From NCBI GenBank assembly GCA_003024985.2, contig PXIH01S0009466.1: 11,652 nt of DNA. The stretch is one strand, 5' to 3'. The stretch comes from Euperipatoides rowelli (lineage: Eukaryota; Onychophora; Udeonychophora; Euonychophora; Peripatopsidae). A model generated the notes under the pieces. The model saw only the letters and a list, made by a program, of their open reading frames with translations, ran no database searches and was not told the DNA's origin. The position numbers and the translations under genes are program-made. Below are positions 1 to 8,173 of this stretch, in pieces (position 1 is the stretch's first letter; the number at the start of each line of letters is the position of its first letter).

Positions 1-1631
1 ACGTTTTTCCGCTCTTGCACATTTAAAAACTAAACATTCAAGATTATTTTTATGAATTATTGGTTCATTTTTCAACCAGAAGAGGGCAGTACTAGATAGA
101 TTCATTAATTATAAAACGTATATGGAAAACTTTGATGTGCATGATTACCTCTTATGCACCATTCCCCCACTCTCCCTATTACTTTTTTTAAAAAGATCAA
201 TAAAGGATATATGGTACCTAGGTTTTAAGCGAGATAATAATTTCAATAAGTTTATTGTCCTGTATTGCAAACTATGGGCTGATTGAATGATATTTTCTGA
301 AAATAATAATCCAAATGGTAAACTCAATGGTTCGAGATCAAGATTTCTAAAAACCTAAACATTTCACATAATTCTTCTGAAGTATAATCATTGTTTTAAA
401 AGTTTTATAAAGAATTCATAAATACCTTGTAGCCTATAGCTCAGTTTTGTCAGTATAAAGTTGTTTGCTAGCAATGTTAGTTAATGTTTTAAAGAAAAAT
501 TATTAGAAAAATTCTAAACCAACAATTCCCAACATAATACAGGATGTTAATGATTAATTCATGTTGGAATGCAACTTTTGTTTATTGATATATTTTAACA
601 AGAAGTGTTACATTAATTCAGACTTACAAAAATAATTATTAAGTGCATGTGATTTTATGACATGTTTAAGACCACAGACATTTTGGAAACTAAACATACA
701 GCTGTTACAGTTGTTGGACATTAACAGCACTAGGGGAAATTATTATGGTGATAGTTTTAAAATCAATTCCTTCTCAAGTTTAAACACTACCATAAACAGG
801 AAAATAAAATCATAATGACTTTGATCATTCAACTTAAAATTAACTTATCTGAAATTTCTATTATGTCTTCATTAAACTGTGATATTATTTAACAAAGTAA
901 ATACATAAAAAAAAAATTATTTACCAAAATCAGTGAATGAAAAATTATTTTATTGATAGCCTTTTTCAGCTTTTATGGTAAATATGTTAATAACAATATT
1001 TTATTCTAAGAATTCATTATATTGTTTATTTGTTTTTATTTTTAAATTTAGTTTATATTTTCTTTATTGGGCCATGGATTAGACTATAGTTCATTTGTAG
1101 TTTATTGTAGAATGAATGAATAATAATAATAATANTAGATAAAGCATTAGTATGTATTCACTATATAAGGCATGGCTTGATTTAATAGTAGTTTGGGGCT
1201 ACCCAAAATATGAGAGGATTGCTAAATTTGCATTGTTTGTAATCCTAGAGATGATAGTCGCAGTTTTAAAAAATGTTATTGTACGATGATTATATTTCCA
1301 TATTCCTGTGAAAAAAGTTAGAGTATTGAAGAAAACTCATTATTTAATGAAATAACATTATTCTTTACTGTCTTACACCATTTACTGTAAATACTATAAT
1401 TTAATGTTTACTAAATTTCTATGGTGTTTAAATAACAAAACCATTTTACAATGTACAGAATATTCATTAATATAGGCCCAATGAAAAATATAATATTCCA
1501 TAGTTGTGACTTTCATTAGTTTTCATCGGTTTAAAGTGTATTATCAGCGCTGTGTTTATTTTTACATATAAAATCAAGTTTAATTCATCATTTCTTTATA
1601 TTCAATCAAATAATTAAGATAATCTCCTTTA
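1..1631. other. AT-rich stretch with no recognisable gene
   Basis: No reading frame in this stretch looks like protein and no structured RNA is apparent. It is dominated by short A and T runs. A short (TAA)n microsatellite at about 1121-1134 runs into the only ambiguous base in the window (N at 1135), which suggests an assembly or base-calling problem in the repeat. A 60-codon minus-strand frame at 145-327 has no recognisable motif and is treated as chance. A weak inverted repeat pairs ACACCAT near 1376 with ATGGTGT near 1421. Probably intronic or intergenic. Confidence 0.7.
1121..1135. repeat. (TAA)n microsatellite with an ambiguous base
   Basis: About five TAA units are followed by AATANTAG. 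The N at 1135 lies at the repeat edge. The array is too short to say more. Confidence 0.8.
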
Positions 1632-1635
1632 TTAA
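1632..1635. repeat. TTAA target-site copy, left
   Basis: TTAA directly adjoins the left terminal inverted repeat of the piggyBac-like element and matches the copy at 1975-1978. Confidence 0.75.
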
Positions 1636-1974
1636 CCTTTAAGTGGGCGCACCCTAATTTTTAACATGAGTGGGCGATGGCGTGTGTCGTAATTTTTACG
1701 ACTCATTGAATCCTATGAATTAAAATGCAATAACTACAAGAACTTTTAAATATGAGTAATAATGAAATTATTTCTTACATCTATTCTATATTCTGTTAAA
1801 AGTTGTTGGTTTTTTGTTCAGTTTAGATTTTTAATACTAATTTGATATTAATTATTATGAAATGTGGTGGTGTTTTTAGGCTACATCTCAGATCTGAGTC
1901 AGCCGCATATTGCTAATATTTCTTTTACAAATTGAATTTGTCATAAAATTTACAACAGCGCGCTCGCTCAAAGG
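1636..1974. mobile_element. piggyBac-like MITE, 339 bp, flanked by TTAA
   Basis: The left end reads CCTTTAAGTGGGCGCAC and the reverse complement of the right end reads CCTTTGAGCGAGCGCGC. These agree at 13 of 17 positions, and all four differences are transitions. Both ends are bordered directly by TTAA (1632-1635 and 1975-1978). TTAA target duplications and termini beginning CC are typical of the piggyBac superfamily. There is no reading frame for a transposase, so this is a non-autonomous derivative. Subterminal structure is present: the GTGGGCG word recurs at 1643 and about 1670, a perfect 7-bp-stem hairpin (GTCGTAA-TTT-TTACGAC) lies at 1686-1702, and a 12-bp palindrome CTCAGATCTGAG lies at 1887-1898. 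The CG-rich ends stand out against the AT-rich surroundings. A chance match is unlikely because two TTAA sites and two matching ends coincide. Confidence 0.8.
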
Positions 1975-1978
1975 TTAA
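1975..1978. repeat. TTAA target-site copy, right
   Basis: TTAA directly adjoins the right terminal inverted repeat of the same element. It is the expected duplicated target of piggyBac-type integration. Confidence 0.75.
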
Positions 1979-2365
1979 GCAGTTTTCAAATAATCCCTGA
2001 CGTTTTTAATTTCCCAATAATTACTAGCGAAATAATGTCCTAGTATACAAGATCTTGGAAATTTGCTCTACTAGAAGATCACATTATACAGTAAAACTGC
2101 AATATGCCTTAGGCCATCTAAATTTTATACCTTTAGTCAAAATATTGACAAGTTCCATAATCTACTGTAGATGAAATGCTTGTTCTATGATTACCCCATT
2201 GAGGGCTAAAACCAGCCAACTAGTAATAAAACTTTAAGATAGACAAGGCATCTCATTGATGAGTGTGTAACTTGTAAGGTTACATATCTCAATCTCTTTT
2301 ACGATTATAATTTGTGGAAATTTTTATTTTTAGTCAATTTCAGGGAGGGGGAGCAAGTGCCTCAA
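1979..2365. other. AT-rich spacer, nothing recognised
   Basis: No gene, hairpin or repeat of note was seen here. A G-rich patch (GGGAGGGGGAG) at about 2343-2353 lies just before the following palindrome and may be the outer part of its left arm. Confidence 0.6.
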
Positions 2366-2469
2366 TTAAATTAAGTTTATATGGTGTGTGTGTGTGTGTG
2401 CGTGCTTGTGTGCGTGTGTGTGTACATACACACACACACACACACACACACTGTATAAACTTAATTTAA
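2366..2469. repeat. Palindrome with (TG)n/(CA)n core
   Basis: The arms TTAAATTAAGTTTATA (2366-2381) and TATAAACTTAATTTAA (2454-2469) are perfect 16-bp reverse complements. Between them a TG-rich tract (2383-2423, with a few CG and CT interruptions) turns at TGTACA into a CA tract (to 2452). The whole unit could therefore fold into one long hairpin of about 50 bp. Outside the perfect arms there is weaker inverted similarity: GGGGAGCAAGTGCC on the left against GTACTTTTGCTACTTCCCC near 2517-2535 on the right. This suggests a larger foldback element of about 200 bp in which a dinucleotide repeat grew at the centre. Confidence 0.8.
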
Positions 2470-2871
2470 ATCTATTTTAGTGGTTAAAATAATTGTATCA
2501 AAACTCCCCAGTGCAAGTACTTTTGCTACTTCCCCAAAGGAAATGAAATATTGATAAGGGTTGTTTATATCTTGTGTGAGTTACTTGCAAGCACAGAAAG
2601 AATAGAGATTTTCTTAGCTTTAAAGACATTATCAAACTGAGTAAAGGACAATCAAATTAAGGTTGCCAATCAGAAGATAGAAGAGCCCCTCTAAACTATA
2701 TTTAGAATTTTAGAAGAAGTAATAAAATATTTATTAAAACTGAACAGTTTTGATGTCTTGAAATTGGTTAAGAATTTTGATAAAAAAAATAAATTAAAGA
2801 TGAGAGAAAATATGCTTTAAAATAAATTGAACTCAGACACAAAATAAAAATAATTTAACCATGATAGATCG
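2470..2871. other. AT-rich spacer, nothing recognised
   Basis: No coding, RNA or transposon signal was found apart from the possible outer arm of the preceding foldback near 2517-2535. Confidence 0.6.
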
Positions 2872-2970
2872 TAAAATATGCAAGGGATTCAAATAAACAA
2901 GTCTTATTTTCTCCAGTATTAGCTGGAGAAAATGAGATTTTATTTGAAAATGAGTTTGCTATTCTGAATA
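2872..2970. other. Long imperfect hairpin, pre-miRNA-sized
   Basis: The core stem pairs TCTTATTTTCTCCAG (2902-2916) with CTGGAGAAAATGAGA (2923-2937) around the 6-nt loop TATTAG. The only non-Watson-Crick position there is a T-G wobble. The stem continues outward with TTCAAATAAA (2888-2897) against TTTATTTGAA (2939-2948) across a small bulge. It then continues more loosely with AATATGCAA against TTTGCTATT, for about 100 nt in all. A 15-nt palindrome GCTATTCTGAATAGC (2958-2972) overlaps the right end. The size and bulged shape resemble a microRNA precursor, but a decayed foldback MITE would look the same. No further evidence of expression is visible. Confidence 0.45.
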
Positions 2971-3015
2971 GCCAGCAGCTATCTAAAAATAGATGTAACT
3001 CAAACCAACCCTTAA

Positions 3016-3039
3016 TTTCACCAGTGAATAACGGTGAAA
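3016..3039. other. Small hairpin
   Basis: TTTCACC (3016-3022) pairs perfectly with GGTGAAA (3033-3039) around a 10-nt loop. Its sequence resembles the loop-proximal part of the hairpin at 2902-2937 (TTCTCCAG...CTGGAGAA), so the two may be copies of one unit. Confidence 0.4.
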
Positions 3040-3345
3040 ATATTGCAATTAGCAAATAAAAAATTTAGTCACATATATCAACTTAACAGCCTCCATCTAT
3101 ACCGAATAAATACATATCTTATTGTGGAACGCATTTCATAATAATAAGATTTGTCCCGTGAAAAATGTTACCTGACCCCTAAAATATTTAGTTTGATCAA
3201 AATTAAGAAATTTAAAATGTCTGAATTCAGTATTTCTTTAAAGTGAAGAGCAGAAGTAAAAAAAACTTGTAAATCTCTTATGCTAGAAAATACTTCAGGA
3301 CATTCACAGTTTGGTGATTATTAAATACTACTTAAAGGTCACATG

Positions 3346-3440
3346 AAATGGATTTTTTTTTATGATTTCATTTCAAAAAAAAAATTACAAAAAAAAAAAT
3401 TCTTCTTGGTTAAAAAAAAAGTTATTTAAAAATGAAATTT
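3346..3440 (+). repeat. Left terminal inverted repeat of the 1.5-kb element
   Basis: This arm holds AAATGGA-T9-ATGATTTCAT, an A-rich middle, and GTTATTTAAAAATGAAATTT at its inner end. All three recur inverted and in mirrored order at 4737-4856. Confidence 0.65.
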
Positions 3441-3608
3441 AATAAATATTTCTACATAGGTCAGAGGTCATATAAACAATTCATTGGTTCCTAGAGTATT
3501 TTGTGATGTCATCAAAAGCAAACAATAGCACAGAATGAGAAATCTTTTATGTTCAATTCTTTCTGTTTATTTATTTTTTAATAACTAGATTACTTAATTT
3601 AACTTATT

Positions 3609-3857
3609 ATGGATGGTGAAGATATTTTGGCAGGGAAAGATACTGTCAGAACATCATCTTCTGATGGGAGCGTAATTATGGATTAATACAAGAGACACGT
3701 TCATACAGACTGGTTGATTAAAAGTTTTATAGAATCATATTTATAAATTAATTCAACATTTTTAAATAAAGAATATCAGTTTGAAGCTTTAAAAAATTGG
3801 TGTACTAAAAGTAAAAATTATTTGTATACGGCGGCGTATATTATTTTGCTTATGTAA
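3609..3857 (+). pseudogene. Possible broken coding remnant inside the transposon
   Basis: From ATG at 3609 the frame reads MDGEDILAGKDT and onward, with stops at 3684 and 3744, then a double stop at 3855. Only two internal stops in 82 codons is fewer than expected in such AT-rich DNA, and parts look protein-like (DWLIKSFIESYL; FEALKNWCTKSK). No family is recognised. The position just inside the left terminal repeat would suit a transposase or passenger-gene remnant. The frame also crosses the only CG-rich spot nearby (ACGGCGGCGT, 3829-3838, with a matching CGCCGC at 3863-3868). This could still be chance. Confidence 0.2.
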
Positions 3858-4203
3858 TAAATCGCCGCACAATTTGCCTAGAGTAATTAAAAGCTAGAGA
3901 AATAATGAAACACAAGTATCTTAGTGTAGAGTGGGCCATCTATCATAAGCTATTCATCCAAGGCATTTATTATGCAATCTCCTTTTTTGTTTGGCTTACA
4001 GATATTATTATTTGGTTTATTAAAATAACAAAATTGAAGTAGCCTACATTATACAATGTAAAATTAAATAAAGACCCTAACCCTGTTTTAACATACACAC
4101 ATTTTTAAATTATACAATAATTTCATACGGTTGGCCTGTGTTTGTCAAAAAAATACTAGTTTATATATAAAAAAAAAAACGTGATAGGTCAGTTAAGACA
4201 AGA

Positions 4204-4241
4204 TTTTTTTTTTTTTTTTTTTTTATAAAAAAAAAAAAAAA
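4204..4241. repeat. T21 / A15 homopolymer pair
   Basis: A run of 21 T is followed by ATA-like bases and 15 A, forming a self-complementary low-complexity hairpin. Such runs are often mis-assembled. A further A-rich run lies at 4169-4179. Confidence 0.8.
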
Positions 4242-4410
4242 CTCTGAATTCTAATTAGTTTCTGGCATATTAATACAGTTTTGAAAATCAAACCAAAGTA
4301 TTAATAAACTGAAATTCTTCAGTTGTTATAATCCATAAATTATAATAATTTGCCTTTTATTAGGCTTAGCACACTTTCACCCACTATATTAGGCAAGAGC
4401 CAAAGATTAA

Positions 4411-4429
4411 CACACACACACACACACAC
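4411..4429. repeat. (CA)n microsatellite
   Basis: Nine CA dinucleotides in a row are followed by CCCC. Confidence 0.9.
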
Positions 4430-4736
4430 CCCATTTTTCAACATTTCTAAAGTTGTAAAATCCAAATGTAATTTCTTTATTGGAGATATAGAGTATTAAA
4501 AAACTTATTTAGACATGAAGGTAAATGAAAGAATAAAACCAAAATTATTATAGAATGTTTTATTGTGCTATTTATTATAGTACTTATAAAAATAACCATT
4601 TCCCTAACAATTGTAAAGAATTAACTTATAGTATCTTGTTTATTTACTCTTCATCAAATCCTTACAAACAACCCTGCCTACAGGATACTTTTAGCACTAC
4701 CGTACAAAGGAAGAAGAGTTAAAAGGATTAACTTAA

Positions 4737-4856
4737 AAATTTGATTTTTAAATAACTCTTATTTTTTGGATAGTTTTTTTTTTTTTTTAACAAAGTGCAA
4801 TTATTTATTTTTTTATTAATTTTCTTTGACATGAAATCATAAAAAAAAATCCATTT
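4737..4856 (-). repeat. Right terminal inverted repeat of the 1.5-kb element
   Basis: This is the reverse complement of the left arm with a longer A/T-rich middle, including a T14-16 run near 4777. Outside it the sequence (TTAAATTAGTACTAAC) resembles the left flank TACTACTTAAA with about 10 bp missing, which hints at a trimmed right end. Confidence 0.65.
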
Positions 4857-5220
4857 TAAATTAGTACTAACTTATACTTTTACCAAAATGTTTATGCCTT
4901 TTTTTTTTTTCAGTTGCTTTAACTCATGGAACTAAATGCCCACATGTTTAAGTAGGTCCAATGGAGTTAAACTGAGTCTAACAATGATACATCATGTGAT
5001 CTAGCATTATACAATTAATTCTTGATTTACGTTGGGGATGTTTTCATGGAAATTGGTATGCAAATGAAACAAATTTTCAATAGCAAATAATAGAAATGCT
5101 AAGAGTAGGAGCAAGTGATGAAAACAACAAATTACCATTTCTTATATTTTTTATAATAATTATGAACCTTTTTTGGTTAGGTAATTTGATGCCATTGTAT
5201 AAAAGGTAAATTTAGTTTAT
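4857..5220. other. AT-rich spacer, nothing firm
   Basis: A T10-CAG at about 4901-4913 resembles a splice acceptor, but the frames behind it close within 12 codons. Nothing else was recognised. Confidence 0.6.
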
Positions 5221-5640
5221 ACTTTTTGGCCAGTGGAGATATAACTGAGTTGGTTTTCTACCTGGGTGCTAATCCGTCTGGTAAATAACCATACACGTAT
5301 ATGCTGTGGGCATTATAAGTTTAGCAAGGACTCTTTTTCCGATCTGTATTCTGTGATCATCTGTGGACTTATCAGGGTATTATTCAAAACACAATACTAA
5401 TTCTGGATCCGTGGGCTGGTTACTATTAAATGGTATGACAGGTGCTAAACTGTCCGAAACATACCTGAGGCAAAGTACAACGTTGTGGATTGTGCATTGA
5501 GTTATGTCACATTAGTTTATCCAAATAGGTGCCTATTCTAGGATAGAATAAAATTTTAAAATGAACATAAATTTCATAGACTAGGTGACCGCCGGTATTA
5601 ATAATGCAATTTTTATGCAATAGGTGCCAACATAATATCA
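5221..5640. other. GC-richer island of unknown nature
   Basis: This stretch is clearly less AT-rich than its neighbours and has few homopolymers. The minus strand has two short open runs (about 43 and 36 codons) separated by a stop, including YPDKSTDDHRIQIGKRVL, but no family is recognised. AATAGGTGCC occurs twice (5524-5533 and 5619-5628), with related AGGTG words at 5440 and 5583, and ATGCAA is repeated at 5604 and 5615. It could be an old transposon fragment, a regulatory element or a decayed exon. Confidence 0.3.
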
Positions 5641-6732
5641 TTTAATTTTAAAGATGAGTATTTTTCATACAAAAATCTTCTTAGTCAATTTAGAAAATAC
5701 ATTTTGACTGATTCTGATATCATTATGTGTACATTAAAATAGAAGAATTAGTCCATTAAGCAACATAATAGATTGCAATAAAAATAATAAAAGGTAAATC
5801 TATAGCAAATTAATGACATTCTAAGATGAATAAATAGTAAGAATTATAAAAATGAGTAATAATAATAAAATTATATTAATTATTTGTTTTAAACTTAGAA
5901 TTTTTGTTTGCTGAAATCAAATATTTAAAAATGTGAGTACTATGAACTTAGATCTAAGTGAATTAAGTAAATTATTGTTCTTATTCTTTATTGACATATA
6001 AATATAATGGCTTAGTTTAAGATACAGTACTTAAGATTAAGTTTAGGAACAGGTTCATTTTGTCTCTTTGATAAATATGCTCAAAATAAAAATAAAAAAG
6101 TAGAAAAGCCATTTTGAAATTAAAAATAAGGAAGGGATAAGGATTATCAAATAGTTTACAAAAAAAGTATTAAATAAATAAATGTTCAGACGAACATTTA
6201 TAAGATGCTGATATGATAATGATACTGATGAAAGTCTTTGATTTCAGATACTGTAAGCACCAATTAGGCAAGAGTTCATGCAAAGTGCATTTTTTCCAGT
6301 GATTTAATATCATTCAAAGGAAGCAAAAACATGAATTATCACAAATGTGCTAGTCGTGCATAATAAGATTAAAAAATCATCCATTTATTAGAATACATAA
6401 GAAATATTAGGATTCATTGTATATCAAAATAAAAATTGATAGTTTCTGAATCAAAAAAATGCCACAATATATGACAAGGTCTAATTGAATATTGGAACAA
6501 AGAAACCAGTTAGAGTTATTTCTGGATTTGCATCACTGACGTTAACATATTCATATAGAGTAGTTCTAAAATCCATATGATGTTCTAAAATAAATAATTT
6601 TATTAAGGTTAACTCTTTTACTGCTGAATTAATTTCAACAAAATACCGTTAGAGGGGGAAGTAAGGAGGAGTGAGAAGTTTCCCAGACCTGACTATTGCC
6701 GATTATGTAACCATTATATTAACTTTATTATT
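5641..6732. other. AT-rich stretch, nothing recognised
   Basis: The only structured spot is a perfect 10-bp-stem hairpin, ATAAATGTTC-AGAC-GAACATTTAT, at 6178-6201. A purine-rich patch (AGAGGGGGAAGTAAGGAGGAG) lies at about 6651-6671. No coding frame stands out. Confidence 0.6.
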
Positions 6733-6781
6733 ATGACAATCTATGTCCAATCTTTACCTTAGATTGGACATAGATTGACAT
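6733..6781. other. Near-perfect 49-nt hairpin
   Basis: CAATCTATGTCCAATCT (6737-6753) and AGATTGGACATAGATTG (6761-6777) are perfect 17-bp complements around the 7-nt loop TTACCTT. Three more pairs (6733-6735 with 6779-6781) follow beyond one A-A mismatch. In DNA this AT-rich, a 17-bp perfect inverted repeat with ordinary sequence content is unlikely by chance. It may be the core of a foldback element or a local inverted duplication. It is short for an animal microRNA precursor. Confidence 0.7.
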
Positions 6782-7738
6782 TGTGCCTGAGGTGAAACTC
6801 ATTCCTGCTATAATGAATTTATTTTTTATTTTTTAAAAATTTAAAGCAAATAAAATTACCATTACCCATCCATGCAATCAAACTCAACAACTGAGCCATA
6901 TCTAACTCATTCCCGTATTTTTTCAAAAGTGCAGAAGAAAAAATAGCCTATATTATATGCTAAATAGTTAAAACACATTTACAGAACATCTCTATAATGG
7001 TGAATTAAAAATTAATTTAAAAAGTTAAGATATAAAAATAAAATGTAAATTTGATGTATTCCATTTTTAAAAATACTGCTAATTACATAAAATTAATAAA
7101 TATGCCATATCAAAATGTTAGAATCCTAACCATCAGATAAAAAAAAATCAAAGAAAAATATTTTGTCTTGCCAGTTATTTCTTCTTATAATTTTATTGTC
7201 AATTTATCCTTTATAAAATCAAAAGGATAGAAAAAAATTTAAAATTAATTAAAAACTGATTTTTAATCACTACAGCAAATACTTGTAACAATCATTTTTT
7301 ATTTAAAAAATATTTTTATGCAATTGTGTTTTTTGTTAATAAAAAAATTTATTTAATAGTAAAAAAATAATCAATGCATTAAAATAATTATTTATAACCT
7401 ATTTTGTTAGTCTTATAAAAAAACCAAAAATTTTAGGTACCGTAAATATATATTATATATTATATATCATTAGATAGGTAAAAAAAAATGGTATATAAAA
7501 TGCTATATTGGAATTTTAATTCATTTTAAGCTTTGTTTATTATTCATTTATCTTAATATTAGGTCTAGGTCTTATAATTTGTGATATTTCTTATATTTAA
7601 CTATTTCTTTATCAATCAAAAAAATTAAAATGAAACATCTGAAGAAGATACATTTCTTCATCATTTTTCTATACAAAAATAAAATCAAAATATTTTGTTT
7701 ATACATAGAATTACCTGTTTTTTTTTTTTTAATAACAG
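6782..7738. other. Very AT-rich stretch
   Basis: Poly-A and poly-T runs dominate, with an (AT)n-like array at 7446-7468 (TATATATTATATATTATATAT). No gene was seen. An ATG at 7630 opens a frame of Lys, Ile and Phe codons that reads into the candidate exon at 7739. That upstream part looks like translated intron rather than protein. Confidence 0.6.
7446..7468. repeat. (AT)-rich simple repeat
   Basis: An interrupted TATATAT array of 23 bp. Confidence 0.8.
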
Positions 7739-7815
7739 GAACCGAAGAGATCTATATAACTTCTGAAGCTTTCAACAAGTTATTTCAAAGTAATAATAGC
7801 CTACATCACAACTAA
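7739..7815 (+). CDS. Possible terminal coding exon (unidentified protein)
   Basis: A strong 3' splice-site pattern, CCTG-T13-AATAACAG (7724-7738), precedes a short frame. After a split codon it reads TEEIYITSEAFNKLFQSN, then SLHHN and a TAA at 7813-7815. The residues are balanced and protein-like, unlike the Lys/Ile/Phe-rich translation upstream, and the other two frames close within nine codons. No protein family is recognised. No canonical AATAAA follows closely. The frame is only 25 codons long, so chance remains quite possible. If real, it would be the last exon of a plus-strand gene whose other exons lie upstream of the window. Confidence 0.2.
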
Positions 7816-7873
7816 ATAATACAAAACATTTATATTTACTACTTTCAATAACTTTTCAATATACAGGACGAGG

Positions 7874-7966
7874 TCTTGCACATGACGTGTGCCCCTTGCG
7901 TTCATTATTGAATCCTTTATCCAAAACATAGCCAATCTGTCATCGCCAGGCAGAAACGCATCCACT
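7874..7966 (-). repeat. Tandem copy A of the 174-nt-period unit
   Basis: Starts TCTTGCACATGACGTG and ends GCATCCACT on the plus strand. The block TGTCATCGCCAGGCAGAAA is identical in copy B. It translates without a stop on the minus strand. Confidence 0.8.
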
Positions 7967-8047
7967 GGTTTGGCACTAGTACAGCATGGCATGACCAAAT
8001 TGTGTCTTCCAAAAGCATATACCTTACCATTTTCTGTAATCATCATG

Positions 8048-8144
8048 TCTTGCACATATGTGCCCCATGCGTTTGTTATTGAATCATTTATTTAAAACAT
8101 TGCCAAACTGTCATCGCCAGGCAGAAAGCTTTTTCGTATCCACT
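8048..8144 (-). repeat. Tandem copy B of the 174-nt-period unit
   Basis: Starts TCTTGCACATATGTG and ends GTATCCACT on the plus strand. Compared with copy A it has a 3-nt deletion, a 7-nt insertion and a stop codon in the shared frame. Confidence 0.8.
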
Positions 8145-8173
8145 TTGTGCTTTGTTGAAATGCTGCTGTTCAG

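Larger units (their letters stand above)
3346..4856. mobile_element. Decayed DNA transposon, ~1.5 kb, bounded by ~100-bp inverted repeats
   Basis: A 26-bp block at 3346-3371 is repeated in perfect reverse complement at 4831-4856, and the match runs inward to 37 bp with two mismatches. Part of this block is a T9 run, but the flanking AAATGGA and ATGATTTCAT are not homopolymeric. Further inside, GTTATTTAAAAATGAAATTT (3421-3440) matches the reverse complement of 4737-4756 with one mismatch, in the same order and near a TTAAAAAAAA run on both sides. The arms are therefore about 95-120 bp long. Terminal repeats of this length at 1.5 kb spacing are typical of cut-and-paste DNA transposons. The true left end may lie further out (AAAGGTCACATG precedes the arm at 3334-3345), with that part lost on the right. 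The superfamily is not clear and no target duplication is obvious. Confidence 0.6.
7801..8144 (-). pseudogene. Broken coding remnant with a 58-codon in-frame duplication, weakly RCC1-like
   Basis: Two copies of a unit, 7874-7966 and 8048-8144, are about 80-85% identical and start exactly 174 nt (58 codons) apart. Read on the minus strand, both share a frame: FLPGDDxLAMFxIxDSIxNAxGT...VQD. One copy has an extra codon (GTRHVQD against GTYVQD), so the indel keeps frame. The linking segment reads MMITENGKVYAFGRHN. The pattern G-T-x-x-V..., then NGKVYAFGRxN, with a period near 58 residues, resembles RCC1-type beta-propeller repeats (usually 51-68 residues). The match is weak and the typical GQLG is absent. 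The upstream copy has TAA in place of the Trp codon and a 7-nt shift near 8127-8133, so this is not a working gene as it stands. An open run of 84 codons (8055 to 7801) covers the downstream part. Confidence 0.35.

Noticed and set aside
145-327. 60-codon minus-strand open frame
   Set aside because: No recognisable motif, splice context or base-content change. A frame of this length is expected by chance somewhere in 11.6 kb.
4073-4085. Telomere-like CCCTAACCC
   Set aside because: Only one and a half units, so no array.
4901-4951. Splice-acceptor-like T10-CAG followed by a possible micro-exon
   Set aside because: All three frames meet a stop within 12 codons.
5244-5330. tRNA-like A box (TAACTGAGTTGG), suggesting a tRNA-derived SINE
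   Set aside because: No B box (GGTTCRANNCC) at the right distance, no cloverleaf, and no A-rich tail or target duplication.
7630-7738. ATG-initiated frame running into the candidate exon
   Set aside because: It translates poly-T/poly-A DNA into Lys, Ile and Phe and includes the polypyrimidine tract, so it looks like intron.
7889-8095. Plus-strand open frame over the tandem duplication
   Set aside because: It is the antisense of the minus-strand frame, which has the more protein-like repeat pattern and the frame-keeping indel.
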